Below the pieces are notes generated by a model. That model searched no databases and was not told the origin of the DNA. It saw only the letters and a program-made list of their open reading frames with translations. Positions 17,070 through 26,857 of a DNA stretch of 64,000 nt are shown piece after piece (within the stretch, counting starts at the first letter, position 1; each line of letters opens with the position of its first letter). The position numbers and the translations under genes were made by a program. Origin of the DNA: Sphingobacterium olei (GTDB lineage: Bacteria; Bacteroidota; Bacteroidia; Sphingobacteriales; Sphingobacteriaceae); assembly GCF_005048855.1 (NCBI RefSeq), contig NZ_SUME01000003.1, forward strand, positions 186,001 to 250,000. The letters run 5' to 3'.

Positions 17070-18554
17070 ATGTCATCGCATAACGAATCAATATTAAGAG
17101 AACCATTAGTAACCGGCAAGAATATCACTTATGCTAAAGTGACTGATGATATCTTGCTTCCGGTTGAAAATAAACCAAACAAAGCTTGGTGGATAGGATT
17201 TATTGTAGCTGTCTGCGGAGCAATGCTATGGGTTGTGAGTGTTGGATACACCTTCTGGACAGGTATAGGCGCTTGGGGGCTGAATAAAACAGTAGGATGG
17301 GCTTGGGATATCACCGACTTCGTATGGTGGGTAGGTATCGGTCACGCGGGTACACTGATTTCAGCCGTATTATTATTATTCCGCCAGAACTGGCGTAACT
17401 CCATTAACCGTTCTGCGGAGGCCATGACGATCTTTGCCGTAATCTGTGCAGCGACTTACGTTGTGGCGCACATGGGACGTCCGTGGTTGGCTTATTGGAT
17501 TTTTCCATTACCGAATCAATTTGGTTCATTGTGGGTTAACTTTAACTCTCCACTCGTATGGGATGCATTTGCCATCTCGACATACTTTACTGTATCCTTG
17601 GTATTTTGGTATTGTGGTTTGTTGCCGGATATCGCTTCCGTACGTGACCGTGCTACTGGGCTAAAACGGAAAATATATTCTATTTTCTCATTCGGATGGA
17701 ATGGCTCTGTGAAGACTTGGCAACGTTTTGAGATTGTATCGTTGATTTTAGCAGGTATTTCTACACCGCTGGTACTTTCGGTACACACGATCGTATCCAT
17801 GGACTTTGCTACTTCGGTAATTCCGGGTTGGCACACGACAATCTTCCCCCCATATTTTGTTGCAGGGGCGATTTTCTCCGGTTTTGCTATGGTACAGACT
17901 TTATTGTTAATCCTTCGTAAGGTGTTGAATTTTGAGGACTACATTACTATGTTCCACATTGAATCGATGAATAAGATTATCATGGTAACGGGATCTATTG
18001 TTGGGGTAGCTTACTTAACGGAGTTATTCATTGCATGGTACTCGGGATCGGAATATGAACAGTATGCATTTGCAAACCGTATCGCTGGTCCTTATGCATG
18101 GGCTTATTGGGCAATGATGACCTGTAACGTAATCTCACCACAGTTGTTTTGGTTTAAAAAGATCCGTACAAGTATTCCGATTTCATGGGTGTTGTCTATC
18201 GTCGTGAATATTGGTATGTGGTTCGAACGTTTTGTAATTATTGTGACCTCTTTACACCGTGATTACTTACCTTCTTCGTGGGCAATGTTTTATCCAACAT
18301 GGACTGACGTAGGTATATTCGTGGGATCGATTGGTTTATTTTTTACCTTGTTCTTGTTGTTCTTGCGTTTCTTACCAGGTATTGCAATTGCAGAGGTTAA
18401 ATTATTGTTGAAAAGCTCAAGTTTACAACAAAAAACTAAGTTGGTTCAAGAGGGTGCATTTTCTGATGAACAAGTGGAGTTTTTCAAAAAATCCTTGGGT
18501 AAATATGATTCTGTTACAGAGGAAGATATTAAGGCATTAGACGTTAGAAATTAA
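17070..18554 (+). CDS. actC: Alternative complex III subunit ActC, NrfD-like integral membrane protein
   Basis: 494 residues with about ten hydrophobic helices (for example [51 protein letters not shown]). It belongs to the NrfD/PsrC-like quinol-interacting family, and in alternative complex III it forms the main quinol oxidation site next to ActB. The [14 protein letters not shown] and HxGRPW segments are typical. It follows actB by 29 bp and precedes actD by 6 bp, so the order actA-B-C-D-E-F is intact. Confidence 0.96.
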   Translation: MSSHNESILREPLVTGKNITYAKVTDDILLPVENKPNKAWWIGFIVAVCGAMLWVVSVGYTFWTGIGAWGLNKTVGWAWDITDFVWWVGIGHAGTLISAVLLLFRQNWRNSINRSAEAMTIFAVICAATYVVAHMGRPWLAYWIFPLPNQFGSLWVNFNSPLVWDAFAISTYFTVSLVFWYCGLLPDIASVRDRATGLKRKIYSIFSFGWNGSVKTWQRFEIVSLILAGISTPLVLSVHTIVSMDFATSVIPGWHTTIFPPYFVAGAIFSGFAMVQTLLLILRKVLNFEDYITMFHIESMNKIIMVTGSIVGVAYLTELFIAWYSGSEYEQYAFANRIAGPYAWAYWAMMTCNVISPQLFWFKKIRTSIPISWVLSIVVNIGMWFERFVIIVTSLHRDYLPSSWAMFYPTWTDVGIFVGSIGLFFTLFLLFLRFLPGIAIAEVKLLLKSSSLQQKTKLVQEGAFSDEQVEFFKKSLGKYDSVTEEDIKALDVRN

Positions 18555-18560
18555 TAAGCA

Positions 18561-19097
18561 ATGAGCAATACAAAATATATATTAGGTAGTTTTGCCGATC
18601 CAGATGAAATGATGCATGGGATTGACAAGTTGCAAGCTAGTAATATTAGCATATATGACTGTTTTACGCCTATGCCGATACACGGCATAGAAGCAAAATT
18701 GGGCGTTAAGCCTTCACGTTTACCTATCGCAGCTTTTATTTTTGGCGCTACAGGTACCGTGCTGGGATTTAGCTTGCTATATTATACTATGGCTTACGAT
18801 TGGCCGATGAATGTTGGTGGTAAACCGTCATTGCCGTTGCCAAACTTTGTACCGGTTACATTTGAGGTAACCATCTTACTGTGTGCTTTGGGTATGGTGG
18901 CGACTTTTTTCTTCCGTAATCATCTCTTCCCTGGACGTACACCTCGCGTGATGGATTTAAGAGCAACGGATGATCGTTTTATTATAGCAATAGACGCAAA
19001 TGAAAATACGGATCATGCTTTGATAGATAATTTGTTGAAGGAAGCTGGAGCAGTAGAAGTTAAATACAATGACAGAAAATATGTTAGTTATGAATAA
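18561..19097 (+). CDS. actD: Alternative complex III subunit ActD (DUF3341)
   Basis: 178 residues, DUF3341 family. A cytosolic N-terminal ferredoxin-like part (YILGSFADPDEMMHGIDKLQ, IYDCFTPMPIHGIE) precedes two membrane helices (about 55-80 and 95-120), with a short cytosolic tail that includes a second ACT-like strand (RFIIAIDANENTDHALIDNLLKEAGAVEV). ActD is a structural subunit of the membrane complex without known cofactors. The 3' end overlaps the start of actE. Confidence 0.94.
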   Translation: MSNTKYILGSFADPDEMMHGIDKLQASNISIYDCFTPMPIHGIEAKLGVKPSRLPIAAFIFGATGTVLGFSLLYYTMAYDWPMNVGGKPSLPLPNFVPVTFEVTILLCALGMVATFFFRNHLFPGRTPRVMDLRATDDRFIIAIDANENTDHALIDNLLKEAGAVEVKYNDRKYVSYE

Positions 19098-19719
19098 GAA
19101 GAATTTTCTCGGAACTGTATGTGTAGCTGTCGCATTAGCAGCAGTTGTTTCTGCCTGTGGCGATGGGACTACACGCGACGCAGGTTGGGAATTTTCGCGC
19201 AATATGTATGACCCGATTGCTTACAATCCGGATCAGCCAAATAATAATTTTAAAAATAACCAGACTGCACAAACTCCGCCTATCGGAACTACACCGATTG
19301 GTTTCGAACGGTTTGAATTTGCAAATACACTGGAAGATTATCAACGAGCAGGTGTTGAACTAACAAATCCTCTCGCAGCGACAGAAGAAAACATAGCACA
19401 AGGAGAGCATTTGTTTTTAGTAAACTGTGCGATGTGTCACGGTGCTGATGGTAAAGGAGATGGTGCCATCACGAAGGACCGTTTTGTGGAGGACTCAAGG
19501 GGTAGACGTCAGTTGGAGAATTTCCCTCCTCCGCCGTCTTACGCAGCGTCAACTGGATCTGTATCTTCTAGAGGAGGTGCTATGAGTGATTTGACAGCAG
19601 GAAAAATTTATCATACTATTTATTACGGATTGAATGCCATGGGATCTCATGCCTCTCAATTGAATCCAGAGGAACGCTGGAAAGTAGTAATGTACGTACA
19701 AGAATTACAAAAGAAATAA
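19090..19719 (+). CDS. actE: Alternative complex III subunit ActE, monoheme cytochrome c lipoprotein
   Basis: Start taken at ATG 19090 (MNKKNFLGTVCVAVALAAVVSAC), which gives a clean lipoprotein signal and an 8-bp overlap with actD. ATGs at 19069 and 19081 are in frame but would place extra residues before the signal. The lipidated Cys is followed by a spacer containing the YMPDM-like region (MYDPIAYNP) and a cytochrome c domain with one heme motif, NCAMCHGADGKGDG, and a later Met ligand candidate (NAMGSHASQL). It is a periplasmic electron-transfer subunit anchored to the complex by its lipid. Confidence 0.93.
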   Translation: MNKKNFLGTVCVAVALAAVVSACGDGTTRDAGWEFSRNMYDPIAYNPDQPNNNFKNNQTAQTPPIGTTPIGFERFEFANTLEDYQRAGVELTNPLAATEENIAQGEHLFLVNCAMCHGADGKGDGAITKDRFVEDSRGRRQLENFPPPPSYAASTGSVSSRGGAMSDLTAGKIYHTIYYGLNAMGSHASQLNPEERWKVVMYVQELQKK

Positions 19720-19738
19720 TCTAACATCGATTTTATAA

Positions 19739-20974
19739 ATGGGAACTCACAGTCATCATCACGATTATAATTTCAGCGAGCAATATAAATTTGCTGGTAC
19801 CGCGAAGGTACTTAGTTTAGTTGCTATCGTTGTGGGAATAGTTGCAGTCGCATTCGGTATGTTATCTAGTGATCACATCATAGTTGAGCGTACATATGCA
19901 AACCTTTTATTGATGGGTTATTATTTTACTTGTGTGTGTGCTGCAGGAGCTTTCTTCGTAGCATTGCAATTAGTAACTCAGTCAGGCTGGTCTGCTGGAC
20001 TAATCCGTATTCCTCAGGCGATGGCAAGCATTTTGCCAATAGCCTCCATTATATTGTTTATTATTATAGCCTTAGGTTTAACCACACATAATTTGTATCA
20101 TCATTGGCATGCGGAGGGGTTGATTGATCCCAACAGTCCTAATTATGATGCATTGGTTGCCGGTAAAGCAAGTTATTTGAATATGCCTTGGTTTTTGGGT
20201 CGTCAGATTATTTTTATGGGCTTATACAGTGTATTTGCTGTTATATTAGCCAAGCTTTCTTATAATGAAGATTTAGTTGGAGGTTTAAGTTCATACAAAC
20301 AGAGCTTTAAATTATCAGCTATATTTTTAGTCATATTTGGTTTCACAACACCGATTTGGTCATTTGATACCATCATGTCATTGGAGGCACACTGGTTCTC
20401 TACCATGTTTGGTTGGTACAATTTTGCGGCAATGTGGGTAAGTGGATTATGTGTGATTGCGTTGATCTTAATCTTTTTGAAGAAAGCTGGTTATATGTCT
20501 TGGGTTAATGAAAATCACCTACACGATTTAGGTAAATTGATTTTTGGATTCTCGATTTTTTGGACTTATGTATGGTTTGCACAGTTCATGTTGATTTGGT
20601 ATGCAAACATTCCTGAAGAAACAGTGTATTTTTACAAACGTTTTGAACCGGAATACAAACTATGGTTTTGGATCAATATAATCATTAACTTCGTCGCTCC
20701 TTTACTATTGTTGGTAGATCGGGATGCGAAACGTAGACTTAATATGATGGCATTCGTTTGTATTCTGTTGTTATTAGGACATTGGTTAGATTATTATATT
20801 ATGATCATGCCGGGCACAGTAGAAACACATAGAGGATTTGGATTTATCGAAGTAGGTACAGCTATAGGTTTTATGGGTATTTTTATCTTCTTAGTGATGA
20901 ATAAATTGAGCAGGCACCCGTTGGCTGCCAAGAATCATCCGTTCTTAGATGAAAGCTTACATCATCAAATTTAA
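19739..20974 (+). CDS. actF: Alternative complex III subunit ActF, NrfD-like membrane protein
   Basis: 411 residues, about ten transmembrane helices, with a His-rich N-terminal tail (GTHSHHHDY). It is homologous to ActC (NrfD-like) but shorter; with ActC it forms the two membrane halves of alternative complex III. Recognisable text: FGFTTPIWSFDTIMSLEAHWFSTMFGWYNF, WFAQFMLIWYANIPEE, LGHWLDYYIMIMPG. It lies 19 bp after actE and 39 bp before coxB. Confidence 0.95.
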   Translation: MGTHSHHHDYNFSEQYKFAGTAKVLSLVAIVVGIVAVAFGMLSSDHIIVERTYANLLLMGYYFTCVCAAGAFFVALQLVTQSGWSAGLIRIPQAMASILPIASIILFIIIALGLTTHNLYHHWHAEGLIDPNSPNYDALVAGKASYLNMPWFLGRQIIFMGLYSVFAVILAKLSYNEDLVGGLSSYKQSFKLSAIFLVIFGFTTPIWSFDTIMSLEAHWFSTMFGWYNFAAMWVSGLCVIALILIFLKKAGYMSWVNENHLHDLGKLIFGFSIFWTYVWFAQFMLIWYANIPEETVYFYKRFEPEYKLWFWINIIINFVAPLLLLVDRDAKRRLNMMAFVCILLLLGHWLDYYIMIMPGTVETHRGFGFIEVGTAIGFMGIFIFLVMNKLSRHPLAAKNHPFLDESLHHQI

Positions 20975-21013
20975 TAGCAAGAAAAAGGAATTACGTTCAA
21001 ACGTTTTTAAGAA

Positions 21014-22354
21014 ATGAAGTTAAAAATAAATAACAGATTCAAATCCATATTGGGTTGTCTACTACTAATCAGCTTATTTTTTGCTGCACCCGTTTTAGCT
21101 TATCAACAGGATTCTGTTGTAGTAGATACTATAGCAGGAGAGGAGACATCAGCGTCTGTAGGCGTTGAATCCGTTGTGGCTGATACGGCTACTTCGGTCG
21201 ATGGTATAGCAGCGGGAGCTGATTCTTCGGCTACAGTTGCAGTGTCGTCAGATGATGCAACTAGCACAGGTTCGACCGCGGCTGAAGTTAAACAAATAGA
21301 TCCACAGGTTTATAAAGACTTTTTCTATTATGTCTTATTATTCTTGGTTATTTGCACTGTTATAGCAGTGATTGGTAAGGTTATTTCGATCTACGAGCTA
21401 ACACGTAAAACTGAAGGAAAGTATAATCCCCTTGCAAATAATACCTTGCAAGCGGCATTGTTGTTGGCGTTTTTAGTCTTTTTCTTGTGGGGAGTATACT
21501 ATTCATACACCGTATGGGGGAGTTGGTCGTGGAGAGATGCCGTTACAGAACATGGTGAGAAAATCGATACAATGTTTATTATTACTTTAGTTATTACAAC
21601 TTTTGTAATGATTGTTGTGCACATTTTGTTGCTGTCATTCGCTTATATCTATCGAATGCGCGCCAACGGTAAGGCTTACTTTTTACCACACAACGATACG
21701 ATTGAAAAAATTTGGACTATTGTGCCGGCAGTCGTGTTGACGGTATTGGTATTATTTGGTTTCTTTACTTGGAGATCTATTACCAGTGTTCCAGAAGATC
21801 TTCAGAAATCAGCACTTCAAGTGGAGGTTTTGGGTGAGCAATTTATGTGGCGTGTGCGGTATCCGGGAACGGATGGTGAAATGGGTAAACGGAATTACAA
21901 ATTGACGACGGCAGACAATCCTTATGGTATAGATTTTAACGACAAGAATTCTTGGGATGATATATCTGGTGAGCATATCGTATTGCCAGTTGGAAGATCA
22001 GTACGTTTCCACATTATTTCTAAAGATATTATTCACTCGTTTTATATTCCGGATTTTCGTGTTCAGATTAATGCGGTACCGGGTATGACTAATTATTTCC
22101 AATTCACACCGACGGTAACGACGGAAGAGATGCGGGATCGTATGAACGATCCGAAATATGATTATGTGATGCTGTGTAATAAAATTTGTGGATCGGCCCA
22201 TTACAATATGCAGAAGAAAGTTGTAGTTGTAACTGAAGCTGAGTATAAACAATGGTTGAGTACACAGAGCAAATATTTCACGGAAGATTTGCAAAAGGAA
22301 TTTGCGCAACAAAATAAGGAAGTTGAAGGAATTACTACCGCTTCATTAAATTAA
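21014..22354 (+). CDS. coxB: Cytochrome c oxidase subunit II with long N-terminal extension
   Basis: 446 residues. A signal peptide (about 1-29) is followed by a low-complexity Ser/Ala/Thr/Val/Asp-rich stretch (about 35-95), then four hydrophobic helices rather than the usual two (about 100-128, 145-168, 185-215, 235-257). The CuA cupredoxin domain comes after: FHIISKDIIHSFYIPDFRVQINAVPGM and the ligand cluster CNKICGSAHYNM, with both Cys, the His and Met of the CuA site. No C-terminal heme c domain is present, so this is an aa3-type subunit II fed by an external or ActA heme. The extra N-terminal part deserves note. Confidence 0.95.
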   Translation: MKLKINNRFKSILGCLLLISLFFAAPVLAYQQDSVVVDTIAGEETSASVGVESVVADTATSVDGIAAGADSSATVAVSSDDATSTGSTAAEVKQIDPQVYKDFFYYVLLFLVICTVIAVIGKVISIYELTRKTEGKYNPLANNTLQAALLLAFLVFFLWGVYYSYTVWGSWSWRDAVTEHGEKIDTMFIITLVITTFVMIVVHILLLSFAYIYRMRANGKAYFLPHNDTIEKIWTIVPAVVLTVLVLFGFFTWRSITSVPEDLQKSALQVEVLGEQFMWRVRYPGTDGEMGKRNYKLTTADNPYGIDFNDKNSWDDISGEHIVLPVGRSVRFHIISKDIIHSFYIPDFRVQINAVPGMTNYFQFTPTVTTEEMRDRMNDPKYDYVMLCNKICGSAHYNMQKKVVVVTEAEYKQWLSTQSKYFTEDLQKEFAQQNKEVEGITTASLN

Positions 22355-22381
22355 TAGAACAAAGATTTTTTACAATAGAAT

Positions 22382-24256
22382 ATGTCTAGTACAGTTATAT
22401 CGCACGACGCAGCACATCACGGTTCACATGATCACCATCATGAGACATTCTTGACTAAATATATATTTAGTCAGGATCACAAGATGATCGCTAAGCAATT
22501 CTTGATTACAGGTATTATTATGGCGGTTTTTGCCATGTTGTTATCTATATTGTTTCGTATTCAATTAGCATGGCCGGATAAGGATTTTCCTATTTTGGAG
22601 GTGTTTTTAGGAAAGTGGGCTGAGGGTGGCCGTATTAAACCAGAGTTTTTTCTTTCCTTAGTTACCATCCACGGTACAATGATGGTTTTCTTTGTATTGA
22701 CAGCGGGTTTATCCGGTACGTTCAGTAACTTATTGATTCCCTATCAAATTGGAGCACGAGATATGGCATCTCCATTGATGAACATGCTATCTTACTGGTT
22801 CTTCTTTGTAGCCTGCGTTATCATGGTCGCTTCTTTCTTCGTGGAGAGTGGACCTGCTTCGGCTGGGTGGACTATTTACCCACCGTTGTCGGCTGTCCCT
22901 ACTTCAATTTCGGGATCCGGATTAGGGATGACATTGTGGTTGATCAGTATGACGTTGTTCATAGCATCTCAAGTATTAGGTGGGGTTAACTACATTAGTA
23001 CCATATTAAATATGCGTACAAAAGGTATGGACTTATGGAGAATGCCATTAACAATCTGGTCGTTTTTCTTAACGGCGATCGTAGGTTTATTGTCATTCCC
23101 GGTCTTAGTATCTGCTGTAGTATTATTGATTTTTGATCGTTCATTCGGTACATCATTTTACTTGTCTGATTTAGTAGTTCAAGGGCAGATTCTACCGAAT
23201 GAAGGTGGATCACCTATTCTATTCCAACACTTATTCTGGTTCTTGGGTCACCCCGAGGTATATATTGTAGTTATGCCTGCTTTGGGTTTGACGTCTGAAG
23301 TAATTTCTACCAACTCCCGCAAACCTATCTTTGGATACCATGCAATGGTTTATTCATTAGTCGGTATCACTGTATTATCATTTATTGTATGGGGTCACCA
23401 CATGTTTGTAACAGGTATGAACCCGTTCTTGGGCGGTGTGTTTATGATCACTACCTTGATTATCGCGGTGCCTTCTGCGGTAAAGGCGTTTAACTATATA
23501 GCTACATTATGGAGAGGTAATATTCGTTTCACTCCAGCTATGTTGTTTGCAATCGGTATGGTTTCGTTTTTTGTTTCAGGTGGTGTTACCGGTATTTTCC
23601 TAGGTAATGCAGCCTTGGATATTAATTTACATGATACGTATTTTGTAGTTGCCCACTTTCACTTGGTAATGGGTTCAGCATCGATTTTTGGTATGTTGTG
23701 TGGTGTATATCACTGGTATCCTAAGATGTTTGGCCGTATGATGAATGCGAAATTGGGATATTTACATTTCTGGTTAACATTCTTGGGCGCTTATTTGGTA
23801 TTTTTCCCGATGCACTTCATGGGTATAGATGGTGTTCCTCGTCGTTATTATGCATTCACTGAGTTTCCGTTTATGGAAAAATGGATTTCAGTAAATATTC
23901 TTGTTACCTGGGCGGCTATTGTTGCTGGTTTGGGACAGGTTGCATTTTTGGTTAATTTCTTCGGATCGATTTGGGGAGGTAAAAAGGCATCACAAAATCC
24001 ATGGAAATCAAATACATTGGAATGGACGACACCGGTGGAACATATTCACGGAAACTGGCCAGGTGAGATTCCTGCAGTACACCGTTGGCCATATGATTAT
24101 AGTAAACCAGGTCACGACGAGGATTTTATCTCTCAGGTTGTACCATATTCTCAAACGATGAGTTCCAATTCGTATCACGATTTCGAAGGTGATGAAGAGG
24201 CTATTGCAATACAAAGAGAGTGGAATAAGGAAAATAATAGATCGGTAGAAGAGTAA
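22382..24256 (+). CDS. coxA: Cytochrome c oxidase subunit I
   Basis: 624 residues, heme-copper oxidase catalytic subunit with 12 core helices. Ligands are visible: low-spin heme His in TIHGTMMVFF, the CuB His-Tyr pair in WFLGHPEVYIVVMP, the CuB His-His in VWGHHMFVTGM, and the high-spin and low-spin heme His in DTYFVVAHFHLVMG. These mark an A-family (aa3/caa3) oxidase that reduces O2 to water and pumps protons. The N-terminus is His-rich (HDAAHHGSHDHHHE). It follows coxB by 27 bp in the operon; ctaA and ctaB downstream supply its heme A. Confidence 0.98.
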   Translation: MSSTVISHDAAHHGSHDHHHETFLTKYIFSQDHKMIAKQFLITGIIMAVFAMLLSILFRIQLAWPDKDFPILEVFLGKWAEGGRIKPEFFLSLVTIHGTMMVFFVLTAGLSGTFSNLLIPYQIGARDMASPLMNMLSYWFFFVACVIMVASFFVESGPASAGWTIYPPLSAVPTSISGSGLGMTLWLISMTLFIASQVLGGVNYISTILNMRTKGMDLWRMPLTIWSFFLTAIVGLLSFPVLVSAVVLLIFDRSFGTSFYLSDLVVQGQILPNEGGSPILFQHLFWFLGHPEVYIVVMPALGLTSEVISTNSRKPIFGYHAMVYSLVGITVLSFIVWGHHMFVTGMNPFLGGVFMITTLIIAVPSAVKAFNYIATLWRGNIRFTPAMLFAIGMVSFFVSGGVTGIFLGNAALDINLHDTYFVVAHFHLVMGSASIFGMLCGVYHWYPKMFGRMMNAKLGYLHFWLTFLGAYLVFFPMHFMGIDGVPRRYYAFTEFPFMEKWISVNILVTWAAIVAGLGQVAFLVNFFGSIWGGKKASQNPWKSNTLEWTTPVEHIHGNWPGEIPAVHRWPYDYSKPGHDEDFISQVVPYSQTMSSNSYHDFEGDEEAIAIQREWNKENNRSVEE

Positions 24257-24276
24257 GAAATAAAGCAAAAGAAGGT

Positions 24277-25320
24277 ATGTACCCTAGTAGTGAGAAGAGA
24301 TTTGTCAAAATAAATAGGGTTACGATCATTGTTTTATTTCTCGTGATCACAGCGGGTGGGGTAGTAAGAAGTACAGGTTCTGGGATGGGATGTCCGGATT
24401 GGCCTAAATGTTTCAATCAGATTATTCCTCCCACCGATGTTTCTCAATTGCCTGAGGGTTATGAAGAAAAATACATAGCGGGTAGAGATGTTAAGAATCA
24501 GCGATTTGCGAAGATGGTGGATTTTTTTGGTTCCGCAGAGATGGCTGATCGAATTCGGAATGATAAATCGATACTAATTCACGAAGAGTTTAACGCTGCT
24601 AAGACTTGGACCGAATATATTAACCGGCTTGTGGGAGTTGTTGCAGGTTTTTGCCTTCTATTTTGTGCTCTTTTTTCATTTACTTATATAAAAGTAAAAC
24701 CCTCCATATTCATATGGAGCGTTCTTAATCTTTTTGCAGTAATAATACAAGCTTGGTTGGGCTCTATAGTCGTTTCGACAAATTTGATGCCCTGGATTAT
24801 TACGGTGCATATGCTGTTGGCATTGGTTATAGTTGCGATAAGTATTTATACTTTTTATATGGCAACGACACTCAGAAACAAAACCATACTGGTAAATTAT
24901 CAGTATGCCAGTGTTAAAGTTATTGCCATCATTTCTATTATCATTACACTGGTTCAAGTGGTATATGGTACAGAAGTGAGAGAAGCGATAGATCATTTAA
25001 ATGATCAAGGGATATCTAGATCGGAGTGGATCGATGCTATCGGAAGGAGTTATGATATTCATCGTATTCTTTCGTATATCACATTGGCGGTTGCAGTTCT
25101 ATTTTTCTTTTTGGTGAAGAATAGATTTAGTCGTCTATCTCTACAAAGTAAATATGCTTGGATTGTGTTGTTCTTGGTATTTTTACAAATGTTGTCGGGT
25201 CTTATTATGGCTCATTTTAATGTGCCGGCGTTTGCACAGACAACACATTTAGTAATTGCTAGTTTGTTTTTTGGAGCACAGTATTATTTAATGCTTCTGA
25301 TGACAAAATTGAAAAGATAG
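24277..25320 (+). CDS. ctaA: Heme A synthase (COX15/CtaA family)
   Basis: 347 residues with eight hydrophobic helices in two four-helix halves. It oxidises the C8 methyl of heme O to give heme A. Marks: VTAGGVVRSTGSGMGCPDWPKC near the N-terminus (about 24-45, with the loop cysteines), EYINRLVGV (His-less EYxNR helix), TTVHxxLA-type helix TVHMLLALVIV, DIHRILSYITLAVA and FAQTTHLVIASLFF, which give heme-ligand histidines. It is placed directly after coxA and before ctaB, the enzyme making its substrate. Confidence 0.96.
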   Translation: MYPSSEKRFVKINRVTIIVLFLVITAGGVVRSTGSGMGCPDWPKCFNQIIPPTDVSQLPEGYEEKYIAGRDVKNQRFAKMVDFFGSAEMADRIRNDKSILIHEEFNAAKTWTEYINRLVGVVAGFCLLFCALFSFTYIKVKPSIFIWSVLNLFAVIIQAWLGSIVVSTNLMPWIITVHMLLALVIVAISIYTFYMATTLRNKTILVNYQYASVKVIAIISIIITLVQVVYGTEVREAIDHLNDQGISRSEWIDAIGRSYDIHRILSYITLAVAVLFFFLVKNRFSRLSLQSKYAWIVLFLVFLQMLSGLIMAHFNVPAFAQTTHLVIASLFFGAQYYLMLLMTKLKR

Positions 25321-25349
25321 GTTAGGTAGATTTTGGAGGTGCCGTATAA

Positions 25350-26255
25350 ATGAAGACTTTTATTTCAGATTTTAACAAACTAGTTAAATTACGCTTAACG
25401 TTAACTGTTGTTTTTTCTGCATCTATCTCATTTTTGATAGGAGCGAAGCAGCAGGGTGATATCATGTGGTTCAATTGGCTTATGCTCACAATCGGCGGTT
25501 TTTTAGTTACCGGTGCAGCAAATGGGTTTAACGAGATCATTGAAAAGGATATTGACAAGTTGATGAAAAGGACGATGGATCGTCCGCTGCCTTCGGGTCG
25601 GATGAATACCGGTCAGGCTTTGGTACTCAGTCTTATGATGGGCATAATAGGCACATTGGTATTGGTACAGTTGAATTTTGTCGCGGGGTTATTATCTGTT
25701 TTTTCAATATTTCTATATGCCTTTGTATATACTCCATTAAAACAGAAGTCTCCTATCGCGGTTTTTGTAGGTGCATTTCCGGGGGCATTACCGCCATTGA
25801 TCGGTTATTATGCTGCCTTTCAGTCTGCAGGATTCGGGTTAGCCTATGCTGAGGTCAGTGAGGCGGCGATTGTCATTATCCCTTTGGTGTTATTTGGCAT
25901 TCAGTTTTTATGGCAATTTCCGCACTTTTGGGCTATTGCATGGGTAGCGGAAGAAGATTATAGTAACGCGGGTATTCATTTGCTGCCTACGACAAAGAAA
26001 GATAATATATCTGCTTTTATGATTTTCTTTTCAGGCTTGTTGATGGTGCCAGCTGGATTTTTGCCTATGTATTATGGCTTTGGAGGCTGGGTATTTACCA
26101 TTGTTTCGGTATTTGGTGGTCTTTTTTTTACATGGTACGGCTATAAGCATATGATCGAAAAAACGGATGCTTCTGCAAAGAGGGTGATGTATACATCGTT
26201 TTTATATTTGCCATTAACGCAATTGATACTGTTATTTGACTTTATTCCTTTATAA
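25350..26255 (+). CDS. ctaB: Protoheme IX farnesyltransferase (heme O synthase)
   Basis: 301 residues, UbiA-type membrane prenyltransferase with about nine helices. It attaches farnesyl to the heme B vinyl group to make heme O. The Asp-rich substrate site is NGFNEIIEKDIDKLMKRTMDRPLPSG (about 55-80), and the second conserved loop is YTPLKQKSPIAVFVGAFPGALPPLIGY. The start at 25350 lies 29 bp after ctaA. It belongs to the oxidase maturation part of the operon. Confidence 0.97.
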   Translation: MKTFISDFNKLVKLRLTLTVVFSASISFLIGAKQQGDIMWFNWLMLTIGGFLVTGAANGFNEIIEKDIDKLMKRTMDRPLPSGRMNTGQALVLSLMMGIIGTLVLVQLNFVAGLLSVFSIFLYAFVYTPLKQKSPIAVFVGAFPGALPPLIGYYAAFQSAGFGLAYAEVSEAAIVIIPLVLFGIQFLWQFPHFWAIAWVAEEDYSNAGIHLLPTTKKDNISAFMIFFSGLLMVPAGFLPMYYGFGGWVFTIVSVFGGLFFTWYGYKHMIEKTDASAKRVMYTSFLYLPLTQLILLFDFIPL

Positions 26256-26263
26256 TAAAATTG

Positions 26264-26848
26264 ATGGAAAACAAAGAATTGGTAATAGCCGATTTATTAC
26301 GTACACGAAAGGCAAAGAAGTTTAGTCTTTGGTTGGGTTTGATAGGTATGTTTATGATGTTTGCTGCTTTGTCGAGTGGGTTCATTGTATACACAGCGAG
26401 TGGCGTTGATAAAGGTATCAAGACGATTTTGCCACAAGCATTTATATATAGTACAGTAGCAATTATCTTAAGTAGTGTGGCCATGCATTTAGCCTTTCAG
26501 GCCGCAAAGTCCGGTAACTTGGCGAGACAGAAGTTACTACTGCTATTTACCTTGGTGTTGGGACTTGTTTTTTTTGCACTTCAATTGAATGCATGGGGAA
26601 TTCTGGCCGAGAGAGGGATTTATTTTATTAATAATAACGCTTCGCAATCTTTTATATACATATTTACAGGATTGCATTTAGCACACATTATAGCTGGAAT
26701 CATTGTTTTATTACGGTGTTATATTGGAGCTGCAAAGCCTATAGCACACGATCACAATGTTTTTCGGATGGATCTAGGCGCAATTTTTTGGCATTTTCTA
26801 GATCTTTTATGGATTTATATTTATGTTTTCTTACTTTTGAATCAATAA
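26264..26848 (+). CDS. Cytochrome c oxidase subunit III-like protein (first copy)
   Basis: 194 residues from ATG 26264 (a TTG at 26261 precedes it directly). Five hydrophobic helices typical of the heme-copper oxidase subunit III family: KFSLWLGLIGMFMMFAALSSGFIVY, GIKTILPQAFIYSTVAIILSS, LLLLFTLVLGLVFFALQLNAW, GLHLAHIIAGIIVLL and AIFWHFLDLLWIYIYVFLLL. It is followed 9 bp later by a second, longer subunit III. Paired subunit III genes are found in several Bacteroidota oxidase operons (recalled). Confidence 0.9.
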   Translation: MENKELVIADLLRTRKAKKFSLWLGLIGMFMMFAALSSGFIVYTASGVDKGIKTILPQAFIYSTVAIILSSVAMHLAFQAAKSGNLARQKLLLLFTLVLGLVFFALQLNAWGILAERGIYFINNNASQSFIYIFTGLHLAHIIAGIIVLLRCYIGAAKPIAHDHNVFRMDLGAIFWHFLDLLWIYIYVFLLLNQ

Positions 26849-26857
26849 TAGTAAACA

